A stretch of 64,000 nucleotides of DNA from the NCBI GenBank assembly GCA_033063855.1, contig CP093831.1, forward strand, positions 5,146,001-5,210,000, written 5' to 3'. Below, in pieces: positions 24,444 to 35,467 of the stretch; the stretch's first letter is position 1, and each line of letters begins with the position of its first letter. Under the pieces are notes generated by a model. The model did not search any database and was not told where the DNA came from. It saw nothing but the letters and a program-made list of their open reading frames with translations. A program made the translations under genes and the position numbers. The DNA is from Smittia aterrima. Taxonomy: Eukaryota; Arthropoda; Insecta; Diptera; Chironomidae.

Positions 24444-25929
24444 TTATCGCGAAGCAAGCTGATCACTCAAATGAAGGACCTGATCGGTCAGCACACAAAT
24501 CTGATCCTCGTAATTAACTCGAGTTGTCACAAAGTCTTCCTCGAGACGATTGTAGATAGATTGAGATTCTCTTAGGGCACGATCCTTCTCTTCAATATCT
24601 TCCACCAACATTTCGATGTTATTTTTCAAAGAATCGCACTAAAATAAAAAGAAAATCGATTAGCACTTACAGAGAGAAGAAAAGTGATTTCACAAACCTC
24701 AGTCATGTAATTAACAACTTTGGACTCTGCCTTGCACTTTTCATGGAATAACTCATCAAAGCGTTTGCTGAAATATTCATAAACCAATTGATCTCGGTTT
24801 AGAGGCTCGTTCGTTTCATCATCGCCCTTCGTCAAGGCTGTTGGCTCAGGCAAGCTTTGGACAAAATAAAATTAATGTGTCGTAATGAAGGTAAATTATT
24901 TTTTTGTTACCTTTTACTGTTTTGACTTGGCGACGATTTGCTTCCGCTGCTCTGACTACTTGTTGGATAATTAACTACTGTCGATTGATTGTTATTAGCC
25001 GACATGGATGACGAAGTCGAGGACTGAGAGGAGAGAACTTTACGTGGAGGATTCACAATGCTATTCAACTGCAAGTTTTGATGAGACATGAGATGTTCGT
25101 CGTTTCTTAAAGCGTCATTGATCTTCATCAACTCATATTGCGTACGATAATGATTGAGTTCCTTTTCAAGGAATGCGATTCGTTCTTCCGACGATGTTGT
25201 AATGGCAAGATGAAGAGGCAATGTCGAGTCACTGGCCAAACTCACTCCATCTCCTTCGCTACCTACTTGACTCGTCGCTTCTATAATTTTCGTTTCTAAA
25301 TCTGTCGTCTTAGACGATAGCACCTCAATCTCCTTTCGAAGTTTCTTCTCAACTTCTGAGTGGTCGTGATTGTGTTTTGAAAGCTGAAGTTCGAGATCCT
25401 TGATTCTGTTCGTGTACATTTCAATTTCATTGTTTTTATCTGAAATCTGTTGTGGGAGGATATTAAACATTTATTTGCGTTGCGAGAAGAAAATTTCTTA
25501 CCGTCGATGCCAACTGAGCATTTTCAATAATTCTTTTCTGAAGTTCTTCCACAATTATCGGGTCCATTTGTCCGTTTCCAGTTATTTGATTATCACGACT
25601 TTTGTTGGACTTTCCACTAGACTTCTGTAGATCGTCTTGGATCACTTGAACACGATGCTCTAACTGTTTGTTGCGAAAGTTCACTGAATCAAGCTCAGAC
25701 TCGATTCTGCGAAAGTTTTGATCTTTGATTCTTAGCGACTCCTGCAGCACAGAAACTTTGTTCTTCTCCTCGAGGACAGCATTTTTAAGGACTTTGGCTT
25801 GTGCTCGAACCTAGAGAAGCGGAAATTACGAGAAAACGATAAGAGATTCGCACAAAATCCAAATTTTCTTACTTTTGAGTATTCTGTCAAGAGCTTTGCG
25901 TACTTAGCGCTGCTCTTATCTTCATCCAT
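24444..25929 (-). CDS. PPP1R21: PPP1R21-like coiled-coil protein (short form), 417 aa
   Basis: PPP1R21 is a subunit of the endosomal Rab5-effector complex FERRY. Five exons on the minus strand: 25873-25929, 25502-25810, 24911-25446, 24698-24854, 24444-24638, with GT-AG introns and matching phases. The N-terminus carries the KLRAQ-type segment (YAKLLTEYSKVRAQAKVLKN, then SLRIKDQNFRRIESELDSVN). The C-terminus carries the second family segment around TTRVNYEDQICVLTDQVLHL, matching the TTKRSYEDQ block. Between them lie coiled coil and a Ser/Gln/Asn-rich linker (about 250-310). The vertebrate protein is about 780 aa, so the helical middle of the family is missing here; either lineage shortening or an exon I missed (introns look too small for the latter). 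AATAAA on the minus strand at 24286-24291. Confidence 0.8.
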
Positions 25930-26137
25930 TTCGAATGGATTTACTTTAAAGATAACAGTCAATAAAAGTCCGATTAACTCACTAATTCCATTATTTCAAT
26001 GAAAAACCTTTGATAAGATGGATTTGTTTTGCTGTTTACAAATCGACTGAGTCAAGTCACAGTTTGACGAGAAAAAATACGAAAAAATAGAAAATTTGTT
26101 TATTTTTTAAAACTTTCAATTTGAATTTTTTTTAAAT
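25930..26137. promoter_or_regulatory. Divergent promoter region, PPP1R21-like / Lsm11
   Basis: 208 bp between the two start codons, holding both promoters. No specific element recognised. Confidence 0.45.
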
Positions 26138-26987
26138 ATGGATAAATCAGGAAATTCTACGGACGACGAAGAGTTGGACATGACGAGTCCCAAATTTAAT
26201 CCGTTGAAAGCGATTTACTCTGACAAACTCAACATAGCATCGTCAAGTCTTCCGCGATTTGATAATTTAAGTTCGTTTCTTTCTCGACTGAAGCATGCCG
26301 GAAATTTACTAGGTAAGACAATTGCTGGAAATCCTGTTGATTTAACAGAAATTATCGTCGTGATTTTAGATACAGATTTAAGTAAGATCCCACAAAAGTC
26401 AAGTAAGAAAGATGTTTCAAATGTGGAAGACGACAAGGAGGGGAAATATCATGTCACAGCTCACGGTAGAAGATTCCTAAAGGAACAAGGCAAGTATCTT
26501 ACATAGAAAAGTTAACAAGAAATCTAACAGTTCAATTCTTTTAGCTCCGATTCATCGAGGTCCCAAAGCGAAATACAAACGAGACATCTTTGTAAAAATG
26601 GAAAGTATGAAAGGACCATTAGCGCTGCTTAACAAATTCAAAACCAATCGAACAAGAGTTAAAGTTTATATAAGGAAAGAGCATGGAATCAAAGGATTTA
26701 TTTGCGGGATCATTGAAGCTTTTGATAAACACTTTAACATTGCTCTGGTCAATTGTGTCGAAGTATGGAAGCGAAGAAAGCACAAGTACAGTGACAACAA
26801 TGTTGCTCTACTGGGACCTCCAGAAGATTGCTCGAAACTACTCAAATCAATGGGAATCAATGTTCCTGTGATCTCAGCAAAATCGATGGACAGGAAAACT
26901 GTTCAATGCACAAGAAAAATTCCTCAACTTATGATAAGGGGTGAAGAAGTTGTTCTTGTTAGTGAAGATATCTGTGGACTTATTTAA
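26138..26987 (+). CDS. Lsm11: U7 snRNP-specific Sm-like protein LSm11, 264 aa
   Basis: With LSm10 it replaces SmD1/SmD2 in the U7 snRNP that cleaves replication-dependent histone pre-mRNA. Exons 26138-26489 and 26545-26987. Frame continuity requires the intron to begin with GC (AAG|GCAAGT) and end TTTTAG, a GC-AG intron; the nearby GT would put exon 2 out of frame. The N-terminal segment DMTSPKFNPLKAIYSDKL resembles the part that contacts FLASH. Sm motif 1 is RTRVKVYIRKEHGIKGFICG ... FDKHFNIALVNC and Sm motif 2 is LMIRGEEVVLVS; the spacer between them is long, as usual for LSm11. AATAAA at 27002-27007; the gene converges with RpS20, signals 60 bp apart. Confidence 0.92.
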
Positions 26988-27103
26988 TAATTTAAAGCTG
27001 TAATAAAGCGAACACAAAAGAAAAAGACGTAAGTGTTTCTGATGGTAGGAAAATGATTCGGTTTTATTGAATCGTTTGAGAGTTTCAGCTTTTAAGAAAC
27101 CTC

Positions 27104-28035
27104 TTAGTTGTCGGCGATGGTGACTTCAACTTGTACACCTGGCTCGATGTTGATCGAGGTGATTTGACGCACGATCTCTGATGGGGAATGCAAATCAATG
27201 ATTCTCTTGTGGATTCTCATCTAGAAAAAATAAAAATATTTCGTTAGCGAATGATCTTTGAGTAATTTGGTAAATATCGAACTATAAGGAGACCTAAGTC
27301 GATGATTGATTCACCAGATCAGGCACTATGACACAAGTTCTGTTATTCTAAGGCGTTAATATCCACCGAATGGTCAGTAAAGAAGCTCATTCAGTCGCAA
27401 ATTAGTCCGCCTCTAATATGAAATATTTTTCTAAGGTTACTTACTTGGAAGCGATCCCATGTCTTTGAACCCTCACCGCAAGGAGTTTTACGGGTGGTGA
27501 TGCGCAACGTGTTGGTTGGCATACGGATTGGTCCCTGAAATAAATAAAAATCTCAAATAAGTTGAAGTTCAATGTAATCGTAAAGGGAAAACTGTTTCTG
27601 TTAGCTCTTCTTAAAAAGATCTCGTGGATTGTAATTAAGTACACAGCTGAACGGAAGTTTCTGTAGCATTCACATAACTAGGGAAACCGATTGAGTATAT
27701 CAGAGACCCCCCAGGTGATTGCGTAGTCAATTCGAACGAGGTTTTTACCTTAACGCGAAGCTTTTGCTTCTTAGCTCCGGAGATCAAATCGGCGCAAACC
27801 TTCTCCAACGAGCGAACATTGCATGCAGTCAATACAATGCGAATGCGATGGATTGATGAAGTCTCAGCTTGAGTTTGTTTCTCAATATCTTTACCAACGG
27901 CCGCCTAAAACGAGAATTTTTTCATTAACCTCAAAGTTGAAAGTAAAATTTAATTCAAGTATTTTTTCACTAAAATAACGAAAAATCTAACCGAACTTGA
28001 AGTGAATAACGTGCACAAGGACTTTAACTTACCAT
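27104..28035 (-). CDS. RpS20: 40S ribosomal protein S20 (uS10), 121 aa
   Basis: Small-subunit head protein. Four coding exons on the minus strand: 28033-28035 (the ATG alone), 27749-27904, 27445-27534 and 27104-27220. The protein begins MAAVGKDIEKQ and contains HRIRIVLTACNVRSLEKVCA, GPIRMPTNTLRITTRKTPCG and the C-terminal IHKRIIDLHSPSEIVRQITS. Length matches the usual 119-121 aa. The initiation codon is the last three bases of exon 1, directly followed by GTAAGT. The frame upstream of the ATG stays open to 28227, but the family start argues that this is 5' UTR. AATAAA on the minus strand at 27063-27068. Introns 2 and 3 hold H/ACA-like structures. Confidence 0.97.
27272..27414 (-). ncRNA. Candidate H/ACA snoRNA in RpS20 intron 3
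   Basis: On the minus strand a first hairpin is closed by AGGCG/CGCCT and has an inner stem CTGAATG/CATTCGG. It is followed by AGAATA (fits ANANNA). A second hairpin closes with GAACT/AGTTC and is followed by ATA, a permitted but weaker form of the ACA box. Host and strand fit an intronic guide RNA. No homologous copy is available here to test covariation, so this stays a candidate. Confidence 0.45.
27596..27724 (-). ncRNA. Candidate H/ACA snoRNA in RpS20 intron 2
   Basis: On the minus strand GCAATCAC pairs with GTGAATGC at seven of eight positions, with a CTGGGG/CCCTAG inner stem. ACAGAA (fits ANANNA) follows at once. The second hairpin is less clear (GTTCAGCT against AGCTAAC with one bulge) and the 3' end AACAGAA offers an ACA box. 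About 129 nt, on the strand of the host gene. Confidence 0.5.
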
Positions 28036-28374
28036 AATTAGTCGAGTTAGTCCCTTTTTTGACCAGCGCTGAACTTTTTCTAAAAATTCAAGTTTTGAAC
28101 AACGTCGTGCGTGTTTAACTTGAGAATCGAAAAGAAAGATATTCGACAGTCCGACGCCTTTTGAAGTTTTGGAGCACTTCTTGGAGATTAATAAAACTTT
28201 TGCAACTTGTTGAACGAAGTCTTCCATCTAGCGGTTGCCGTCAGCGGCAAAGTTTGAATTTAAAACTAACAAACGCCATGAGATGGAGCTTTTCGTTTTT
28301 TAAATTTAACGGAGAAGAAATCTAATTAAAATAATATATTTTCATGGCTAGCGATCAAAACATGTAGAAATATG

Positions 28375-28735
28375 GCTTGGTTCTAAAGCTTTCATCGAGA
28401 ACTTATCGTTTTCCCACCTTATTGTCATTTTGTTGAATTTGTTTCATTTAATTAAGAATAGATGCAAACGTCAGAAGTTTGATGTAGTTTCGTCAACGAG
28501 AAAATATTCGTACTGGGTGATGTCCAGTAAATATGAATTGAATATTGTATTGACATTTATTTTCGGAAAATACATTTTCGGTAATTGGTTGTTTTTGCCC
28601 TTGCTGTGACATCAAATATGAGAGATTCAATGTCAGAGCATGTAGACAATAGACGAAAAGCTGAAAAGGTTTGAAGACATCATTCGTGAACTTTAATTTC
28701 TGATTAAATTCCTTGATTCAAGACTTCAACATTTT
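28375..28735 (-). pseudogene. IR receptor fragment (exon 1 remnant)
   Basis: Matches the exon 1 region 31045-31400 of the neighbouring receptor over most of its length, for example in the stretches giving VDETNYIKLLTFV and the block encoding ESLELDVM. Indels and a lost splice donor region leave no usable frame. It ends where the 3' flank of the adjacent receptor begins, so a deletion joined the two. Confidence 0.75.
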
Positions 28736-29445
28736 TCTACAAGTAGTGAGTGTATGATCCTTCGATTTATTGGTAATCAATTTTTATTATTCACTGTAAG
28801 AAAATAAGGTTTAATTCTTAGATCAAACAAGCTAAAATATTCTACTTTAAATTTTATTTTTAAAACTCTCATACTAAATTCACATTTACCATTGAATTTA
28901 AAACATTTTTAAACAGAACTTTCGAGTTCTCTCGCCGAGAATTGTGCGCTCTAATGTCGTGATAAGTAAAATGCATGCAGAATGTATTTCATGACGAGAA
29001 AGTCTTTCAAAACTGTGGTCCATTCGAAGATAAACGCAGCAACTGCAAACAACAAGCTCGAAGTCCAAATGACAAATCCAGGTTCAAGCATTTTCATGTT
29101 CAAAACTTTTGCGTCCTCGACGCTTTTGAAACGTTTTTCCTTCAGATCTGCCCATGGCAAACTGCCGCATGATCTTCCAAATTTTGTATGCATGACGATT
29201 CCTCCAACGAAATGTTGTTGCATTTTGTGGTCAATTGTTTCGAATAAATAATGATGGCGAGGAAATTTGAGTCCACAAATTTTCACGTGCGAATAATGCT
29301 TAACCATTCTTTTGGCAAAATCTTTTTGCATCTTCATCAGTTCTGTTCTATTTTTCGATAAATAAAACATTGTTTGGAACATACAAAGGTTTATCGGAGT
29401 GACTTTCTTTTTTGGTTCTACATATTGACCCATTGACTCAATTTT

Positions 29446-29740
29446 TAAGGATTTTTTCGTAGAAAAAACCTTATTGTGGCCACTATGTCTGTCCGTCCGT
29501 CCGTAAGTCCGTCCGTCAGCTCACAGCCGGACGGACAGACAAAAATTTATGGCAATTTAATGGCAGAAAAAGTTATGGCAACTTATGGCTCACAGACGGA
29601 CGGTCGGACGGATAGACAGACAGACAAACAGACGGACAGACTGACTTGGGATATTTATGGATAGTTGTTATGAAAATTTAATACCGAAAAGCGAAAAACG
29701 AAAAAATCCTTGTACCAGGTCGCCTGTGACCGGTCTTCTG
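29446..29740. mobile_element. 295-bp TIR element inserted in IR exon 3
   Basis: Flanked by a perfect 6-bp direct repeat AATTTT (29440-29445 and 29741-29746); removing the insert and one repeat restores the exon as seen in the related receptor copy. Near the ends are inverted repeats AAGGATTTTTTCG (29447-29459) and its complement (29699-29711). One end extends a further 29 bp with a small palindrome (GGTC-CAC/GTGACC type). The interior has GTCC/GGAC runs. The same ends, in the other orientation, bound the large elements at 33308 and 48447. No coding capacity, so non-autonomous. Confidence 0.85.
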
Positions 29741-30384
29741 AATTTTACCTCTATAAGTAAAAAAAGTATTAAAATTAAATTTAAGGTTTCCAGTCGCAGG
29801 CCATTTGAGAAGGTTTCTGAGTACAATAATCAATTTACCTTTTAGAAATCGCTGATTCCGGAAACTTTTCCTTATAATTTTCCTCCATTACGAAAGTGTA
29901 TCCCTTCTCGATCAATTCGTCGATCGTGTGCTCAACTGGTTTTTCGATATCTTTCTGCATGAACTCGAAGGTTTTTCCTTGCCAGGCTGTTCGAATGATC
30001 AAGCAATAAAGAATGAACACCATCGTCAGAAATCTGGCGAAATTTCTTCTTGGCATGACGACTTGTGAGATTCCAAAGAATATTTGAATGACATTCAACC
30101 ATGGTGTGTCGATGTTGGGGCCGATGATGAAGTCTCTTATTGACTTTTTCACGCAGCAGTACAAGATCAGAATCGTCGCGAATGCTACCGCAAACGTTAT
30201 TGCTATCATTGCCCACGTGAAATCATCAAAAGGCATCACCAACTTGTCGTATTCAGAATAAAATTCATAATCTTCATGTGTCATCAATCGCGAAATTATG
30301 TTCTCAAGAGGATAGGTGATGAAATCGATATCAACACTTTTTCGCGATCTAAGAGCAAATAGATAAGAAATTATTTATATTTGA

Positions 30385-30610
30385 GAAAGGTAAACGCAGC
30401 TACAAATTTGGTTAATTTAAGTAGGGTTGAATTTATCACAGAATGGTACACTCAGTCTTTAAGGGCCTGGCCTTCCTTGTTCCTGGAGAAGCTACTACAA
30501 CATCTTTTCCAGACAAGGTTGCTGCTTTGCCTGTTCCCAGATGAGAGCATCATCATTTGTGATTTGCGATTGGGAGAGAATTCGGGTAATGCACCGGACC
30601 TTTGAGATAA
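30385..30610. other. GC-richer block inside IR intron 1
   Basis: A stretch within the 30349-30847 intron that is visibly less AT-rich than its surroundings. It is open for 74 codons on the plus strand, but I recognise no protein. It may be a fragment of an unrelated mobile element. Confidence 0.35.
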
Positions 30611-31889
30611 TATTAAAACAATTCACAAATAACATTTTGTTTTACATTGAGTACATGGTATAATGCTTAGAATCTGATTGAAAAGTTTGTTGACTTTTAG
30701 TATGATATCCCAAGAACATTGCCCTTTATACCCATTTGCATACGTTATATTTCACAGATTCAAGTTTAATTTAGATTAGCTGGACCTTCAAGTGTTTCAG
30801 CTTTTGGCGTAGTTGCAGCTCTCCGTTATTTTAGGTATCTAACTTACCCGTTCTGTGTGATGCGATATCTATCAAAAGCATCGTAACATCCTCTCTCGAA
30901 AAATATGTCAGTATTGAACATACTAAATATTATTGTTGCGTTGTTGAGAACTTGAAGTAACTCGGCAATGTCATTTATAGGGTTTGTAAGTGTAGTCATA
31001 TCACGCATACTTAATGCTTCAAGGATCGTGCAGCCATGAAGGTTCGCTGATTTTCTCATCGAGAATTTGTCGTTCTCCCACTTTCGAGTTATTTTGTTGT
31101 ATTTGTTTAGTTCAATTAGCTGAAGCTCTCCACATTTACCTGAAGAGAACCAAACAAACGTCAGAAGCTTGATGTAGTTTGTTTCGTCAACGAGGAAATA
31201 TTCGTATTGGATGATGTCCACCAAATATGAATTAAGTTGAGAAATTCCGTAAAGACCATCTACAGTAATGTTGTTGCTTTTTGCCCTTTCCATGACGTCC
31301 AATTCGAGAGATTCAATGTCAGAGATTGTTGACTTTCGGCAATAAACGAAAAGCTGTAGTGGTTTGAAGAATTCATTCGTCAACTTTAATTTTTGATTGA
31401 ATTCCTTGACTAATGCGAAATTATTGAAGGTTAAGAGAGTTGAGCTGTCGAGCAAGATTTTTTCCTTTTCCAGTTGCAAGTTCTTCAGTTGAAATGGCAT
31501 TTCGTTCTCGTTCAGATTATTCAAGAATAGTGACGTAATTGTGTCCGAGTCTACGCCATAATTGTTGATGAACATTCTCGTTTCCAGTTGGAACAAGTGA
31601 CGAGTTACGTTCTCAAAAGCCTTCGACAAGACTTCGAGGGATTGATCCACACTTAAAATCATTCCTTCACACAAAACACTTAGTAGCAATGAAAAGATGA
31701 AATAAATTTTCATTTTGCTTCAATATTTTCTAATTTTCAACTTAGTAACTCGAAGAAATCCTTTGTACTGATTGAAAGGAACGTTACTTGAGCTACTTAC
31801 TTGTTAGAAATGTTTCAAATCGGTCGAACATGTAAAATATCGAAACGAGTCTTATCTGCACGAGAAAATGTTTAAGGCTTCAAGAGTTT

Positions 31890-32762
31890 TCTTTAGGTAC
31901 AAGTAGTGTGTGTATGAACCTTCGATTTATTGGTAATCAATTTGTTATCATTCGCTGTAAGAATATGAGGTATAATTTTAAAATCAAACAAGCTAAAATA
32001 TTTTACTTTAAATTTTATTTTTTAAACTCTCAAACTTAATTTACATTTAACATTGAAAACATTTTCAAACAGAACTTTCGAGTTCTCTCGAAGAGAATTG
32101 TACGTCCTAGTGTCGTGATAAGTAAAATGCGCGCAGACGAGATAGTCTTTCAAAACTGTGGTCCATTCAAAGATGAACGCAGCAACTGCGAATAACAAGC
32201 TCGAAGTCCAAATGTGGATTTGTCATTTCGTTTATTGGTTCAAGCATCTTCATGTTTAAAATTTTCGGGTCCTCGACGACTTTGAAACGTTTTTCCTTGT
32301 ATGCATGACGATTCCTCCAAGGAAATGTTGTTGCATTTTGTGGTCAGTTGTTTCGAACAAATAATGATGGCGTGGAAGTTTGAGCCCACAAATTTTAATG
32401 TGCGAATAATGCCTAACCATTCTTTTGCCAATATCTTTTTGCATCTCTATCACTTCTGTTCTATCTTCCTTTAAATTAAGCATTACTTGAAACAGACAAG
32501 GGTTTATCTGAATTACTTCCTTTTTTGGCTCTACTTTTTTCAAGCCTTTTTCCTTTGCCAAAGTAAAAATATCAGGTGTTCTATTTGTTGACTCAACTTT
32601 GCCTCTTCAAGTAAAAAAAGAATTAAAAGTAAATTTAAGATTTCCAGTTGCAGGCCATTTGAGAAGGTTTTTGAGTACAATAATGAATTTACCTTTTAGA
32701 GATCTCTGATTCCGGAAACTTTTCCTTATAATTTTCCTCCATTACGAAAGTGTATCCTTTCG
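31890..32762 (-). pseudogene. IR receptor remnant (exon 3 and end of exon 2)
   Basis: Homologous to 28740-29900. Exon 3 is recognisable (HYSHIKICGLKLPRHHYLFE, then HKMQQHF) and lacks the transposon found in the neighbour, which reveals the empty site. A deletion after GGIVMHT of roughly 40 bp shifts the frame. The upstream part stops inside exon 2 at about 32760, where the satellite array begins, so channel core and N-terminus are absent. Confidence 0.82.
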
Positions 32763-33307
32763 AAAATATTTCCAGAAGTATGTTTCCTATGTCTAATTTT
32801 AAAATTTGAGTCTATTGTTGCAACTAAAATACAAAGTTTAAACTTAACGACAACCTCACAATCCGATAGATTTTCAAGTTTGAAGTAATTTTGTTAAAAA
32901 AAGACACTTGAAAAAAAAAATAAAAAAAGACACTTGGAGCATGAAAATTTGAAATATTCCCAGAAGTATGTTTCCTATGTCTAATTTTAAAGTTTAAGTC
33001 CATAGTTGCAACTAAAATACAAAGTTTAAACTTAACGACAACCTCACAATCCGATAGATTTTCAAGTTTGAAGTAATTTTGTTAAAAAAAGACACTTGGA
33101 AAAAAAAATTAAAAAAAGACACTTGGAGCATGAAAATTTGAAATATTTCCAGAAGTATGTTTCCTATGTCTAATTTTAAAATTTGAGTCTATTGTTGCAA
33201 CTAAAATACAAAGTTTAAACTTAACGACAACCTCACAATCCGATAGATTTTCAAGTTTGAAGTAATTTTGTTAAAAAAAAGACACCTGGAAAAAAAAACT
33301 AAAAATT
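32763..33307. repeat. Satellite array, first segment
   Basis: About three monomers of the 180-190-bp AT-rich repeat. Monomers carry GGAGCATGAAAATTTGAAAT, TTTCCAGAAGTATG and CGACAACCTCACAATC, and poly-A tracts next to a GACACTTG motif that appears twice per unit. These first copies belong to the variant with GTTGCAACT and GAAGTAATTTT. Confidence 0.95.
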
Positions 33308-35467
33308 CAGAATACCGGTCACTGGTGACCTGGTAGAAGGCTTTTTTCGAAAGATGTTTTTTGTCCGTTATATTTTTGTGATAAACTTTATTTGAACTGT
33401 CATCAACTACCACATACTACCACCAACTACCACCAACTACCACCAACTACCATCAACTACCACCAACTACCACCAACTACCATCAACTACCACCAACTAC
33501 CACCAACTACCACCAACTACCATCAACTACCACCAACTACCATCAACTACCACCAACTACCATCAACTACCACCACCAACTACCATCAACTACCACCAAC
33601 TACCACCAACTACCATCAACTACCACCAACTACCACCAACTACCATCAACTACCACCAACTACCATCAACTACCACCAACTACCATCAACTACCATCAAC
33701 TACCATCAACTACCACCACCAACTACCATCAACTACCACCAACTACCACCACCAACTACCACCAACTACCATCAACTACCACCAACTACCACCAATTACC
33801 ACCAACTACCATCAACTACCACCAACTACCATCAACTACCACCAACTACCACCAACTACCACCAACTACCATCAACTACCACCAACTACCACCAACTACC
33901 ATCAACTACCATCAACTACCACCAACTACCATCAACTACCACCAACTACCACCAACTACCATCAACTACCATCAACTACCATCAACTACCATCAACTACC
34001 ATCAACTACCATCAACTACCATCAACTACCACCAACTACCACCAACTACCACCAACTACCACCAACTACCATCAACTACCACCAACTACCATCAACTACC
34101 ATCAACTACCATCAACTACCACCACCAACTACCATCAACTACCACCAACTACCATCAACTACCACCAACTACCATCAACTACCACCAACTACCACCAACT
34201 ACCACCAACTACCATCAACTACCACCAACTACCACCAACTACCACCAACTACCATCAACTACCATCTCCAACTACCATCAACTACCATCAACTACCATCA
34301 ACTACCATCAACTACCATCAACTACCACCAACTACCACCAACTACCACCAACTTCCACCAACTACCATCAACTACCACCAACTACCATCAACTACCATCA
34401 ACTACCATCAACTACCACCACCAACTACCATCAACTACCACCAACTACCATCAACTACCACCAACTACCATCAACTACCACCAATTACCACCAACTACCA
34501 CCAACTACCATCAACTACCACCAACTACCACCAACTACCACCAACTACCATCAACTACCACCAACTACCACAAACTACCACCAACTACCATCAACTACCA
34601 TCAACTACCATCAACTACCACCACCAACTACCATCAACTACCACCAACTACCATCAACTACCACCAACTACCATCAACTACCACCAATTACCACCAACTA
34701 CCACCAACTACCATCAACTACCACCAACTACCACCAACTACCACCAACTACCACCAACTACCACCAACTACCACCAACTACCATCAACTACCACCAACTA
34801 CCACCAACTACCATCAACTACCACCAACTACCATCAACTACCACCAACTACCATCAACTACCACCAACTACCATCAACTACCATCAACTACCATCAACTA
34901 CCACCACCAACTACCACCAACTACCACCAACTACCATCAACTACCACCAACTACCATCAACTACCATCAACTACCATCAACTACCACCAACTACCATCAA
35001 CTACCATCAACTACCATCAACTACCATCAACTACCACCAATTACCACCAACTACCACCAACTACCATCAACTACCACCACCAACTACCACCAACTACCAC
35101 CAACTACCACCAACTACCACCAACTACCATCAACTACCACCAACTACCATCAACTACCACCAATTACCACCAACTACCACCAACTACCATCAACTACCAC
35201 CAACTACCACCAACTACCATCAACTACCACCAACTACCACCAACTACCACCAACTACCATCAACTACCACTACCACCAACTACCACCAACTACCATCAAC
35301 TACCATCAACTACCACGTATTTCATTTTCCACGTGTTTCATTTTCCACGTGTTTCATTTTCCACGTGTTCCAAAAGCGAACAGACAGACGGACGGACGGA
35401 CGGACGGACGGACGGACGGACGGACAAAGTGGCCATAATAAGGTTTTTTCTTTCGAAAAAAGCCTTA
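33308..35467. mobile_element. TIR element with expanded 10-bp minisatellite, copy 1 (2.16 kb)
   Basis: Begins CAGAATACCGGTCACTGG, where GGTCAC and GTGACC form a small palindrome. An exact 18-bp inverted repeat follows at 33337-33354 (AAGGCTTTTTTCGAAAGA) and recurs inverted at 35449-35466. In between: 46 bp of unique sequence, the minisatellite (33401-35316), three to four 16-bp units containing CACGTG or CACGTA (35312-35370), a GGAC run (about 35381-35425) and GTGGCCATAATAAGG. Ends match the 295-bp element at 29446. It sits in a satellite monomer at the A-rich tract before GACACTTGG. No transposase. Confidence 0.85.
33401..35316. repeat. 10-bp minisatellite, array 1
   Basis: About 190 copies of ACCACCAACT or ACCATCAACT in mixed order, with occasional 3-bp insertions (ACCACCACCAACT) and AATTACC variants that recur as landmarks of a higher-order pattern. 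All three plus-strand frames are open because the 10-bp unit has no stop in any phase; this is not evidence of a protein. Confidence 0.97.

Larger units (their letters stand above)
28951..31713 (-). pseudogene. Divergent ionotropic receptor, third exon split by a transposable element
   Basis: Chemosensory receptor of the variant glutamate-receptor (IR) family. Exon 1 30848-31713: signal peptide (MKIYFIFSLLLSVLCEG) and extracellular domain. Exon 2 29839-30348: the ligand-gated channel core, with PFDDFTWAMIAITF (TM1), the pore loop region ending VVMPRRNFARFL, TM2 and RTAWQGKTFEF, then TIDELIEKGYTF. Exon 3 starts at 29750 and ends at 28951, encoding the second ligand-binding lobe and the last membrane helix. 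A 295-bp element at 29446-29740 interrupts it after the fourth codon; read through, it gives a stop within about 25 codons. Without the element, frame and homology to the copy at 31890-32762 are continuous. So the allele is probably non-functional unless the insert is spliced out. No usual ligand-binding Arg or Glu can be assigned. Confidence 0.82.

Noticed and set aside
28036..28227. N-terminal extension of RpS20 (frame open upstream of the ATG)
   Set aside because: uS10 proteins start at MA-, the total without extension is already the family length, and the upstream stretch has no conserved residues; taken as 5' UTR and promoter.
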